Source: Eutypa lata (taxonomy: Eukaryota; Ascomycota; Sordariomycetes; Xylariales; Diatrypaceae). Taken from it: a DNA stretch of 64,000 bases. The notes below the pieces were generated by a model, which was not told where the DNA came from, ran no database searches, and saw only the letters and a program-made list of their open reading frames with translations. The DNA is taken from positions 372,001-436,000 of the forward strand of contig JAKULF010000006.1 in assembly GCA_022661535.1 (NCBI GenBank). Reading direction: 5' to 3'. A program made the position numbers and the translations under genes. Below, one piece after another: positions 33,035 to 44,437 of the stretch (position 1 is the first letter of the stretch; each line of letters starts with the position of its first letter).

Positions 33035-34709
33035 ATGGCTACTAGTACTAAAACGGCAAAGTCTGCAGATACAGACAAACCGTTCTACGAGCTCAAGGTT
33101 CTAGAGAATTCCAGCGACGGGCTTTCGTACGATGAGCATAGATATCCCGAAGGCTTTGTAGTTGTGAGAGAGGACCATGAAAAACGCCGAGAATGGCTCA
33201 CGAAACTAGCGAGCATGTTTAGCGATTTTGTCGGCCTGGACAAGAGTATGTGGAGTATTGCGACTACCTACCTACACTCCCTAGATAGTTTTCGGATCGG
33301 ACTAACTTGATATAGGCCGGTTGTACTTCTTCAGAAACTTCCCGGAGGGTTACCACCTTAGATACAAGGACCGTATCAAGGGAACAAACAAAGGACCTGA
33401 TTACTATCTGTACGGCTGGCCGAATCTAGATGGACCGCCAAAGCCTTTCAAATCTCCAAACGACTTCTTCCCGCACCTGCTATGGCTTTCGTCAGGTAGT
33501 AGGGACAAGACTCTATGTGCATGTCGCTTATGCCGTGAGAGCACCTCCCGCAAAGAACAACCGGGCCAGACTGTTGCGGTAGAGAGCAATATCCCCGTTT
33601 CTGGTCTCCCGCCAACAGCAGGTACTTCCTCTCAAGCACCATCTACCAAACCCCAGTCTCAAGCACCCGCTAGCAGTAGAGCCCAGCCGCAAACGTCTAG
33701 CAAAGTCCAATCCCAAATACGCAGACGAGGACTTTTTAGAGTGGGAGAGGTCATTTGGTACCAGCTTGTTTCCGCCTGGCGTCTTGGTATCATCCTTGCC
33801 GAGGAAGATCCCGCAGGGTCACAGGCGGGGGCAAGGTGGACCATCAGGCCACTCGCTCACAGATGCTTCGAAGGGTCTCAGGATGTCACTAAGTCAGAGA
33901 AGGAACTCAGACCATATCTGGCTTTTAGCGTCCCGAGTATCAATCCGGTCTTGGCCCCGCGTTTTGAAGGCAAGTCTATGAACGAAATAGACTGGCAGTC
34001 CACGCAGCAAGAGATCACAGGCGGGGACAGGCAAAAGCAGGTGTCCTTGAGCTTAGAGGCTTCGAAGGTCGCGGCCACCGCCGTAGATCACTCTTACTCG
34101 ACTTTTAACCACCTGGTCAGTGGTTCTGCGGTGGAACAATTCGGCGGTGTCTTTCTCGGGTGTGAACGAATCGAGAGAGGCGACGCCGTTCGTGTGTGGT
34201 CTGCTTCCGAGCAACAGGAGCTCGGACTGGTTCTTTTGATCAAGAACATAATGGTTAACGATCAACATGGTCTTTGCTTCGAAGGTGACATGTATTGCCT
34301 GAAGCAACCTACCTCTACCGATGAATTACCATTGACCGGGGTTCGTCTATCACCCGACATGGAAGAAGAGGCGGCCACGTGGAATCAGGTGAAAGCCCGC
34401 CAAGGAGTTCATGTCGAGTGGGTATTCAAGCGGCGGGGTACTCTAAGGGAAGATGCTATCAGAGGCAGATTCTATCCAACCTTTCGGCTGAGGAAGCTCA
34501 TCGACCCAGCCCGGTTAGACCGAGACTTGCAGAGCGGCGTGGTCGAGGGGGTTCAGGCCTACCTCAACAACCGGAGAAGCTCACAAGGCCGATTCATAGT
34601 CAGGTGGAAGAACAGGTTGGATACCGTTAAGGACGCTCTACCGCAAGGGTCCCTGCCTGTGCCGATTGGACCCAATATGTTTGGGCCCGATGTGTTTGAG
34701 GATATTTGA
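33035..34709 (+). CDS. clr2: Clr2-like transcription-silencing protein, 534 aa
   Basis: Probable homologue of cryptic loci regulator 2, a structural subunit of the SHREC histone-deacetylase complex that silences heterochromatin in fission yeast. Exon 1 is 33035-33245 and exon 2 is 33316-34709. The 70-nt intron has branch CTAAC and splits a Ser codon. The N-terminal Clr2_transil-type module is recognisable: YFFRNFPEGYHLRYK, then YYLYGWPNLDG...FKSPNDFFPHLLWL, ending in C-x-C-x2-C (CACRLC). A Ser/Gln/Pro-rich linker (about residues 165-200) leads to the second module, beginning FRVGEVIWYQLVSAWRLGII. Later parts (GVFLGCERIERGDAVRVW) have the look of a BAH/Tudor-like fold. There is no signal peptide. 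The gene sits at the edge of a gene desert that begins with an AT-rich repeat element. Confidence 0.75.
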
Positions 34710-35505
34710 GATCAAGACATGCTGAACGGCAGCTAGGAAGCCGCCGGTAAACGAAGGGGTTTGTTGTAGTTTAGTCACAGGGGAGCTTTGCGTTGCTAAC
34801 AAGGATCTGGGGAGCTGTAATTATATGCGAATACCATGAATTTCAACAAAGCACGCCTTGTCGCGATCATCCCCGATTCTTTAATTTCAAATGTTGTATA
34901 TTCAAGACTATCCTACGTAACTATTGATTTATACTCCAAGTAGCGCAACTATCACTCGCGGCCGGAATCTGTAGTAGGAAACCCTAGGCTACGATATATG
35001 GGAGAAAATGCATTATTACAAGATCGTACTGATGAATGCTCCTCCTTAGCGGATAGAAACCGGACGGACATATATTGCATTCCTTTGCTACCGAAGGGAA
35101 TTGCAAGGGTGACAACTTAAGCCCCATCGATGATGTGAACCTTAGCGAACGCTAACGGGACGGGACTTCATGTCGTAGATCCCCGGCCCTACCTGCATCA
35201 TGTATTCTATGGAACGGGTTCCATATAATTTCCCGGAAGGATTCTTCTACCTTACTTGCCTACACGCCTATAAGTACCAAACTTCCCTTAAATTGCTAAT
35301 GAAGTACGACGTACATAGGCAGACTACTTACCTATATGACATTTAGCTATGTAGGGACCTACATATTATCCCCGTCCTGCCCTGCGGCCGCATGCGCATG
35401 GGAAGACTTAAAAGGTAGTAACAAGCATGGTTGTTGAATCCTACCCCTTATCTGATGCACGAGAAGGGGGGTGTGAACGGCCGGGTAAGTCCTGCCGTAG
35501 GCTAG
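34710..35505. other. Intergenic region, no gene seen
   Basis: 800 bases between clr2 and the AT-rich element. It contains TACCTA-type motifs and a GCGGCCGC site at 35382-35389. No coding signal. Confidence 0.5.
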
Positions 35506-35550
35506 TTAATCCCCCCGACCCACTTCCTGAATTCACCCACTTCGTGAATT
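35506..35550 (+). repeat. Left terminal inverted repeat
   Basis: 45-bp end of the AT-rich element, with an internal direct subrepeat (CCACTTCCTGAAT then CCACTTCGTGAAT), a layout seen at transposase binding sites. Confidence 0.8.
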
Positions 35551-36370
35551 TTTTTAATATATTATATAAAAAATTAAAAAAAAAGAAAATTTAAAGGATT
35601 ATTTTAAATAAAGATATTATATAATATAATTTATATAACTTATATATAATATTTTTAAAAACGCTTTATTTTATATTTTATATTTTATATTTTTAATATT
35701 AAAAAATAAATATTAAAAGAATTATATTTTATTAATTACGTAATATTTTTAACCTTTTAATATAAAACTATTTATATAAATATATTAAATAAAATATAAA
35801 ATTATTATTTTATAATTACGTAATTTATTTATTTTTTAAATTAATATAAAGTATTTTTATATATAAATATTTTATATATAAAAATATATTATATTAATTA
35901 TAAAATAAAATAAAATATATATTAAAAAGTAATTTATATATTATTATATAAAATGTTTCCGTATATATATAACGATTAAAAATAATTTAAAAAGTAATTT
36001 ATTTAATTTATTATATTTAATATATATAAAATTATAAAGTTTTATTTAAATATTTATTATAAATTTATATTAAACGATTAATAAATATATTTTATATTTA
36101 TATATAATACGCATTATAAAGTTAAAGATAATATAATAATAAAATAATATATTATAATATATATATTTTATTTTATTTATTTAAAATATAATATAATTAT
36201 TTTAACTTTAACTTTTAATATTATATATTTAAAGTGGGTCTATATACTTAAAACCTTTATATAATATATTTTATATCTTATTACATATTATAACGTAACA
36301 TATAACCTTGTACTTATTTTATTTATTTTATTGTATAATGTTAAAGTTAAGTGTATTTTGGTGTAAAAGT

Positions 36371-36415
36371 GATTCAGGAAGTGGGTGGATTCAGGAAGTG
36401 GGTTGGGGGGACTAA
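36371..36415 (-). repeat. Right terminal inverted repeat
   Basis: Mirror of the left end, with both subrepeat copies still CTTCCTGAAT-like. It therefore looks slightly less decayed than the left end. Confidence 0.8.
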
Positions 36416-38400
36416 GTACGTACGTATGTAGGCAGGTCAAGAAGTGTTAAGTCTGCTAATTAGCACATAAGCTAATTAGTAGGTAGCGAACAAAACAAGG
36501 GGGGGCTTAGGTGTCGCGCCATCATACTTACTCTGTCAGAACTGCACATATGTCTGCAGGGGCAGGGAAACTGGAGAGGGAGTTATGTATGTGTCGCGGG
36601 CGAGCACGGCAAAATTTGAACATCGTCGTTGGTTGAATGAATGAATGAATACCTACATACCATGCGGGACACGCCATTTTGGGGGAGGGGGTTTTGTTCT
36701 TGCTCCCCCAACCCAATCTCCCCATTCCATTCTTTTCCCCCGGCGAGCGCCTCTGCATCCTCCGGGGCGGGCGCGTGCTCGCTCGCACGCGCGCATGCAT
36801 TCTCATTTATACGGATGTATGTATGCAGATTGACTGCTGAGTTAGGTAGCTGTTTGACGCCACCAACGTCGTCATCATCAGCAGCAAGGGGGAAACATGG
36901 AAACAGAAAAGAACCAAAAAAGAGAGAAAAAAAGGCAAACTGCCGGATACCACCACCGATTCGGTAACATCCGCTTCCCGGGGGGGGGGGGATTTGACGG
37001 CCGATCACTATTATCATCGACGTTGCCGTCGTCGTCGTCGACGACGTCGAGTGGGTACGCGCAGTTTCACAATTTATTCCTCTCGGGGAACCCGCTCGCT
37101 CGCTCGTTCGATCCTCCTCACGTACCTATTGCAGACGGCGACGACGACGACGACGACGAGGATGATGACGGGGATCGTCATCTCGCATGTATGCATGTAT
37201 GTATGCAAGTAGTAGAAGCTACATATATTGTTTTTATTTTTTATTTTTTTTCACTGCAAGCTAGATAGAGAGGGCAAGAGAGAAGGAGATAAGGAAAGGG
37301 GGGTGAGGGGAGCCGCTTGGGGAAATTCGGTTTGCTTCCGTCCTGTGTTTATTTTACTCACACTCATGCTTGCTTGCTTGCTTGCACGTATGTACGCGAT
37401 GATAGGTATGTAGTAAGTAATGATGGGGGGCTTCCTCTTCAAGACAGGACAACAGGTGGTTTTTCGATCTCTGCAGGGGTGCGTACATACATACATACGT
37501 ACACACATACATATGTATGGCGTCGGTGGGGGGAAAACGTCTTCGCATACTTCATATGGAGTCTCGAAATATGTAGTTCGAGTATGTAATCCAGTGATTT
37601 AACAACTTCAATACTGCAAGACCGTTTGAACAGACTTCCCGGATTCTCCTTAACAGACATGTCCCAACCAGCTGGTTCAACCTACAGCATACGTATGTAT
37701 GTATGTTTGTCCAAGGCTTTCATTTCAGCTGGAATTTGCGGCGCTGGGTTCCAACGTATTGTGCAATACGTACAGCCTACTACCGGGTGATTGGGCAAGC
37801 CAAGAATTGAATGTGGATTTTCACTCGGGTCTTTTTATGGCTATGATCAAACCCCTGAGCCGTTCGGTAAACGGGAGAGGAATAGGCGCATTGTTATTAT
37901 CATCATCACGGAATTGCTGATCATACAACTAAGGTAGCTACATACCTACCTAGGTATACGAAATAATATGTACGTATGCTCCATTTGCGGTACGTGAAGT
38001 CCATGCCTCTTTCAATTAAACGTAGAGGCATCTAAGAATGTTTTTTATGTGTAAGGGGCAATAAAAACCTATCAGGTGGTCGGTCTGGTGGTATGCTACC
38101 ATTCGATCTCGAGTGACTTTGGTATTGTACGTATGTATGTAGTAGGATGGCATGTCGCCGACGGTTATGAGCGGAACCAGCAGGAAAGCACGCCAGCCCC
38201 GGAACCCGATTATTATTAAGTTCTTTAATCGCCTAGGTCTTATACTCCACACAGTCCAAGCTCACCCGCAACATTCCATAGTTTAAGTGATCAGGTTATT
38301 ATATTATCGGCGATAGTTATACTTACTATGTATTGTAATTATGTACTTGATAGCGATAAGTTGTCCTGCTTCTTCTCGACAGTGCATACATATGTAGGTA
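36416..38400. other. Gene-poor region rich in simple repeats
   Basis: No convincing gene. Several overlapping frames exist on both strands but are made of microsatellite translations. Simple repeats: (CGT)n at 37026-37046, (CGA)n at 37137-37159, (TGCT)n at 37367-37386, a 10-base G-run at 36979-36988, and repeated ACATACATACGT tracts near 37488-37515. Confidence 0.5.
37137..37159. repeat. (CGA)n microsatellite
   Basis: About seven CGA units in non-coding sequence. They mirror the (CGT)n tract 100 bases upstream, so the two could pair as an inverted repeat. Confidence 0.7.
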
Positions 38401-38901
38401 TTGTACGAAGAATAATCGAATAAGATGAATCTCCCATGTGGAATGTCTTTTTATTCACTCACAGCTCTACTTAACTAACTAACCACGTGGTTCGTTCCAT
38501 CTGTTTGCAGCAAACAAATTCAAAGTTTGGGGATTTGGGGTCGGCATCGCACACAATACCTCTACCTACCGAAAGTCACACGACAGCAACTCCTAAATTG
38601 AGGGCTAATATTCGTCGCTCTCGCAATCATTATGCGAGAAGCGGTGAAGGGATAAAGAAACTAAGGGGATGATAGCTCTACGTAGTTATCTCGGGCACTG
38701 AGCTAAATCGACAACTAACCTGCTAGCATCGCCAGCACAAATACGCTGCCTAGATATTTCATGTTTTGTACGATAACGGTCGGGTTTGGACTTAGGAAGA
38801 TTAACTAAACCAGGCAAGGCGTTTTAACACGGTGTTCTCCTCATTCCGTGTGTTGGGATACTGTCGGGGCCGTATAACTGCTATATATATATAGTTATAG
38901 T

Positions 38902-38921
38902 ATAACTACCTAGGTAGTTAT
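38902..38921. repeat. 20-bp perfect palindrome centred on CCTAGG
   Basis: ATAACTACCTAGGTAGTTAT is its own reverse complement. Shorter TACCTAGGTA copies occur at 37947, 40696 and 45159. Confidence 0.75.
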
Positions 38922-39373
38922 CGTTAGACATGACATGACTCATGGGAGAGCCACGCCTCGAGTCCGCAGCAGTCATTATTGGGGGCACGTTTCACGGCGC
39001 AGGGATCACACGTCCCAGCACTTCGGGAATGAAGAAGAGAAAAAATAAGCCCAGTTCGCCTCTTATCGATCAACGGCCCGAGATCCCCATTGAGCAGCTA
39101 ATCTGCAATGGCAACGTTGGAAAGTGGGCGGGTCGGTTCGGGGATAGGTACATACCTACATGAAATCATGTACATTAGTGCAGACCCGCGATTGAGGGAA
39201 AAAAGGAGGAGACCTTATTTAAGTATGTTAAGTTTTTTTTGTGTGTTCTGTTAAGATGCTGCCTGCACATAAGTGAGGAGTATAAGAAGTTAAGACCCAC
39301 TTGATGAAGTTAATTAGCAAACTTACATGCTTGCTTCCTCACCTACCTACCTAATGTGTGTTTAAGCATCATA

Positions 39374-39392
39374 TGTGTGTGTGTGTGTGTGT
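39374..39392. repeat. (TG)n microsatellite
   Basis: About nine and a half TG units in non-coding sequence. Confidence 0.8.
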
Positions 39393-42300
39393 AAATGGGA
39401 AAATTGCCGGTGACCTTTCGACCTAATTTACACAGATCGGGGGCTTTGGCCCAGTCTTCCAACTTAAGTCGTATGATCTCTTGGACCCATGTTCTGGAAA
39501 CTGACGTTAGATCCCCGAATTGAGTGTTTTAAGGGCTTCAAGTGATGTCAATTTACTATCAGTGAGGTTACATCGTCGAAGGCATATAGTTACATTGGAA
39601 GCGGGGGGTTTACTTCTATTGATTCGCTAAGTGTAAAAAGGGTACTTAGGAGAAGGTGAGGGGCTATGCCGGATAGTTCCTACATAGAGTACTATTCCTA
39701 TAGACTGTATACGTGTGTATTTGACTTGTTAGCATGTATCAGAATATTTTAAGTATGAAGAGAATTATTCTTTGTTCAGGGAGCGGCACGAAAGTGTCTG
39801 AAAGGAGCATCCGCAACAATGTATGTCTTGTGGGTAGGCAGGCAGTTGATCTTGGAATCACGTCATTACGTATTCACTAAGGCATACTACTATGGTCAGG
39901 TCTCCCTTTTTACCTCGTGTATATAATTGAGGCTAGAAATAGCAGGTCCGTCTAGAATCATGATGTGAGGTGTGAGGATATATCACTATCCTCGAGTTGT
40001 ACATGCTACATAGATATGGCCACATATGTACGAAGTCTTCCTATTCGGTTTTAGGTATACCGAGATCCAAGGCACCTTTTCATCGACTCTAGTTGTCCAT
40101 GTCTTGAGTGCTATACGAATGGTACTTAGGGGGAAAAGCCATATCGCAAGCAGGTAAGTAGTCGTAGAGGGTGTCTCCTAAGCGCTCTATAGTCTGCAGT
40201 AGTCTATATGGGTAGTGTCGTGTTCTAGTCTCATTATTCTAGCCTTACGAGAAAGGGAGGAGAGAGGTTGTAGTTGTCGACATGTGTTGGCTCGGGCCAA
40301 CGCTTTCTGGGTTACCAGATAGCCGGTACAGCATAAGAACAGATAAGCGGATGATGTAATAGTATATACCTTACTTCGATTAAGTTTAAGGCTCGATCAA
40401 AGCCTATGTATAAGCAACCATTCAAACATTCAAATGAAGAATAATTCAACATGGCTAATACTAATACTATGTATTTCAGCCCCTCCCTCCCGAACAAGGG
40501 TGTGTTCTCTTTACCCCAAATTTATTTACACTACGGGGACATGGTCTACTGTAGGATTCGCTTATTCTTAAAGTACGATGTAAACGGGCTAATTATCCCA
40601 CTTAACACTGGAGGGGATGTGTACAAAACATTACAAATCTCGGGCAAATTTCCCGTCCGGTTGTCTTCTCTCGAAAACCCTGTACATATGTGTAGTACCT
40701 AGGTAGTTAGGTAGCAGCTAGTTGAGCGGGTCAAGCAAGGGCCTTCGTTCGCCCTCCTGGCGCAGCAGCTTTGCATACTGTATAATAGTTACTGTATTGT
40801 ATAACTACTTATACATTGGAATACATCAGAGAAGCAAGGAGACGACAATCAATGACCCCCATTTTGAGGAATTTGGCGTTCAGGTTCCGGGTGCGCGTAA
40901 CTAGCTAGGTATGTGCCGCACAGAGAAAAAGAGACAGAAGCAACCCCTCTACTACGTATAATGTGCTTGTTCGTCTCCAGACACGGAGTATGCATAATGC
41001 AGACCGGAGATCATGACATGCATACAAACATATACGGAATCAATACATACACTTAGTTATTATACATTAACCATAGTTATAAGCTACATACATGTATTGC
41101 AATGTTTTATTGATTAATTATGTCCTTGCAATAGATAGTGTAGCAGGTGCTTACCTTAGCGTACGTATATGGAGGGTCAGGAGAGCAAGTTGGCGCTGAT
41201 TTACTGCAGATGGGGAATGGGTTCCGTTGATTGGGCTCGTTAGCCAAAACCTCTTGTGGAGAAATAAGTAACTGGTAGTTAGTCCGGTAGTATGATTCTC
41301 TCTTTCGACAGTTTCGTCAGTTCGGGTTAACTAGCACGTACGTACATATATGGGCAATGAAGGGCATTCCTGTTTCGTACTCTGTACGATCGTACATGTA
41401 GTTAGTTAAAGTTCTCGCTCTCCGCAAGCTCGTATGAGGATGCCGATTGATAATGTTCCATGAATTTACTACTACTAAATGACCAGATACTTGGATGGTT
41501 AATGTCACTGCCATGATAACATCTGACGATGCGCATGTGTATGTGTGTGTGGATGGATGAATGTGGGTGTGTTACCCAGGTATGGAGTTATTTATGTATG
41601 AACGAAGAGTATTGATGACAATAGTTACCTACTACTAGGTACTATGCAGGAATATTCACCAGCTGCCAGCGGCGCCCGCCCCTGTGTCAAACTCTATGGG
41701 CGAATCAGTTACCGGTCTCCTCTTTATTTTACTTATTCCCGTTGACCTGTCACCTCCTAAAAAGCTCCCCAAGACTTGGGATTGCCTGCAGATTTTATGC
41801 CGTACTTGCATGCGATGAGCATACCCTGGGCCCTGGATGTGCAAAAACTTAGCTATCCAAAGGCTCCCAGCCAATCCCAGTTAGTCCCATACAATGCAAC
41901 CCAAACTTGGTATTTAGTGTATCCATCCTAGGCCCCAAGCCATCTCCACTGCCCAGTGATAATCCACATACTGTACCACCCCTAGGGTAAGGCGGGTACT
42001 GTATTGTACTGTAACCGACATGCTGGGGCCAAGGATACTGGGAGACCGAGAGACTGGACGAGCCTGTTCTTTTTTCCATTGGGCATTGCTGGGTTCTTCT
42101 GTTGGCGGCGTTACTGCCACTGGTCTGCCACACCACTCTCATGTTACCTGTACCCACATCAAATATGGGAGATGCGTTTTCCCTGTAAAAGTGCAAGTTT
42201 GCCTTCCCACCATCTACTTTGCAGATTCTCTCCTCTCATTCTCCTCATCTCTTACCAGATAACTAATATTTCACGATCCTATCTAAAATACGCATCAATC

Positions 42301-42645
42301 GTTGGTTAAGGACATCTAATCATGACTATATAGATATTGTCGCTTAATTTGTCTTTAAGTGGAATACTGGCCCACCTCGAATCCCCATTTAAAGGAAGCT
42401 CATTACGATTGACTTACATCAGAAATTTGGAAGGGTTCATCATACGCAACTATTCATAGTAAATCGAACTTCTCGCTCGGGGGCTTCTACTGGAAATCGA
42501 TAATTACGATACAAATGGTCTAACCTTCAGTTCTTGGTATTGGTCGACCTTCAATTTTACAGGTGTTCGAAGTCGTGGGAGAGTATCACTCGCCACTTCA
42601 ATCCTGATACCGATTAGCTAAGATCGCGGGAACGAATCCAAGAAA

Positions 42646-43781
42646 ATGAGTGCAGAAGCTGGGACTCCGTTAGTGGCAGCAGCCGCGAAGGAGGGGAAGG
42701 GAAAGGATCGCATTGGAAAGGTCATTTACCGGGTCAGAACAGCTTTCAAGAGAGGCGATTCTTCCAGACGAAAGACGACTCAACCCACTGCTGAGCCAAT
42801 GATAGCTGCGGCCGCGCCAGGAGTTGTAAGGACAACAAGGTAAATCATGTCTTACCTAGTGTGAACCCAATCGGTGCTGATTTGTGTTTAAGTGAACCCG
42901 TGCACCCGGCTGTGAAGAAACAACATGAATATCCGGGTGCGACTAGAATCCCCAGGTCTCAAATACACGAGGAGCGGGCGAAGAAGCTAGGCGCAAGATT
43001 TGGCTTGGAAATTAAGCCAAGTGAATGGCACTCAACCGAAGGCGACGTACTACGCGTCGAGAAGTCTGTCCGTATGCGTATCCACCGCGAGTGTCACCGG
43101 TGCCATGCATCGTTCGGTGCTGGCAATGAGTGTCCTAGTTGCAACCACGTCCGATGCAAGAAATGCACTCGTAACCCGACTAAGCGAAGCGAAAGCGAAA
43201 GACAGGCCAACCGGGAGAAGAGGGAAGCTCAAGCGAAGAAGAACAAGGAAACTGCCCCTATTATACCCAGCTACGACTACGCCCCAACCACAATTGTTCT
43301 CAAGCGCCCGAGCAAGACGGGCGGCCAGGATTTGGTATACAAGAAACATCGCATGCGGGTTAGAAGATACTGTCACGTTTGTAACGACCTAATCTCGGCG
43401 CATTCAAAACAAGTCAGGACATGCGACAACTGTGGGCACAAGCGCTGCGGTGATTGCCCAAGGACTCCGTAAGCTTCTCTTAACTCGTTACAGGGGTCAA
43501 CACCAGCTAACATGCCATATAGGGACGAGAGACACAAGTATCCTTACGGATATCCCAACGATGAACCTGGTGAGAAGTTTAAGGGAGTGCACGCTTGTCA
43601 AGATTGTGGAACGAAATTCCCCGGAGATGCCGATATCGGTACAGAGTGCGCAAACTGTTCTCACAAGAAATGCGCCGACTGCCCACGTGTCCGGCCTAAG
43701 AAGGTTGAGCCTGAAATCGACCCAGACGTTTTGGAAAACTTGCGCCTACGTTGGGAGGAATTAAAACTAGGCGAGAGCTGA
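42646..43781 (+). CDS. Protein with three six-cysteine zinc-binding modules, 342 aa
   Basis: Conserved-looking fungal protein of unknown function. Exons are 42646-42839, 42893-43468 and 43523-43781; introns of 53 and 54 nt with GCTGAT and AGCTAAC branch sites. Joined, it carries three copies of one module, C-x2-C-x9/13-C-x2-C-x-H-x-[RK]-C-x2-C, at about residues 132-156, 225-253 and 282-310 (for example CPSCNHVRCKKC, CDNCGHKRCGDC, CANCSHKKCADC). Six Cys plus one invariant His per module suggest one or two zinc ions each. The first two are separated by a Lys/Glu-rich helical segment. The N-terminus is basic and Ala-rich, with no signal peptide or membrane segment, so it is cytosolic or nuclear. 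It is the only credible gene between 34.7 and 53.2 kb. I recall similar cysteine modules in uncharacterised Pezizomycotina proteins. Confidence 0.85.
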
Positions 43782-44410
43782 CGCATTTAACTTCGGCCCT
43801 TTCCTCAGGACCCGTTGGGGGTATGACGTTACTTACAGTTTAGACATTTGGCGGAGAAAAAGAACAAGACCGAGCAGGTGAATTTTTCTTTGTTTATGGG
43901 ATATACCAGGAGCCAGCATTACATTACATTTCAATTCTTTCCGGCGAAATTGCGTACGCATGGATATGGTTGTGGTTATTTTTTATTTTAAAAAAGAGGC
44001 AGAGGCACCTTACATCTTCAATACGTTTCGGGCGTGCTATGGACAAATATCGATCCACGAAATGACGAAACGACATACAGCAACATTTGACCATCATTAG
44101 CGCGCATTGCATTTCATCTTCTTCCGATCAACTTCTAATGCCTCGATCCGATTCTGCTATACTAGCAAAACACCGAAATTCACTAAGTCAGTATTAGCGT
44201 AGGCAGGAATAGAAAAGGGGTACAGTTGGATACCAGTACTTTTAGTATATATTACCTAGCTTCATGGGCAATCTTGTCTGTCATTTGAATATCATTTGAA
44301 TACAGGAAGATCCAATCCCGCCTCTAGATGCGACGCCTCCCATGTGTACTCTACCGAATTTGCTTCAGTGTCCGCTAGTGGCCTTGACTTAAGCCTGACG
44401 TTATCCAATG

Positions 44411-44437
44411 CACACACACACACACACACACACACAC
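44411..44437. repeat. (CA)n microsatellite
   Basis: Thirteen CA units in non-coding sequence. Confidence 0.85.

Larger units (their letters stand above)
35506..36415. mobile_element. RIP-degraded DNA transposon or MITE with 45-bp terminal inverted repeats
   Basis: The left end (35506-35550) and the reverse complement of the right end (36371-36415) agree at about 40 of 45 positions. Both start TTA[AG]TCCCCCC and then carry two copies of a CCCACTTCCTGAAT-like subrepeat. Four of the five mismatches are C/T or G/A, the direction RIP produces. The 820-bp interior is almost pure A+T and nearly lacks CA and TG dinucleotides, the residue expected after exhaustive RIP. No open frame survives. Each end borders a TA dinucleotide, compatible with a Tc1/mariner-type target duplication. 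I cannot tell whether the interior once coded for a transposase or was always non-autonomous. Confidence 0.8.
38401..42645. other. Gene desert, no gene supported
   Basis: Scattered frames under 120 codons, none with a motif, signal peptide or family resemblance. The sequence contains palindromic ACCTAGGT elements (perfect 20-bp palindrome at 38902-38921), a (TG)n tract at 39374-39392, and the 5' leader of the gene at 42646. Composition is intermediate, unlike the extreme AT block at 35.5 kb. Confidence 0.5.

Noticed and set aside
36583..37017. 144-codon minus-strand frame in the simple-repeat region
   Set aside because: Composed of microsatellite translation and poly-Gly/Pro runs, with no motif and competing frames on both strands.
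37106..37114. GTTCGATCC resembling a tRNA B box
   Set aside because: No matching A box at the right distance and no cloverleaf stems could be formed around it.
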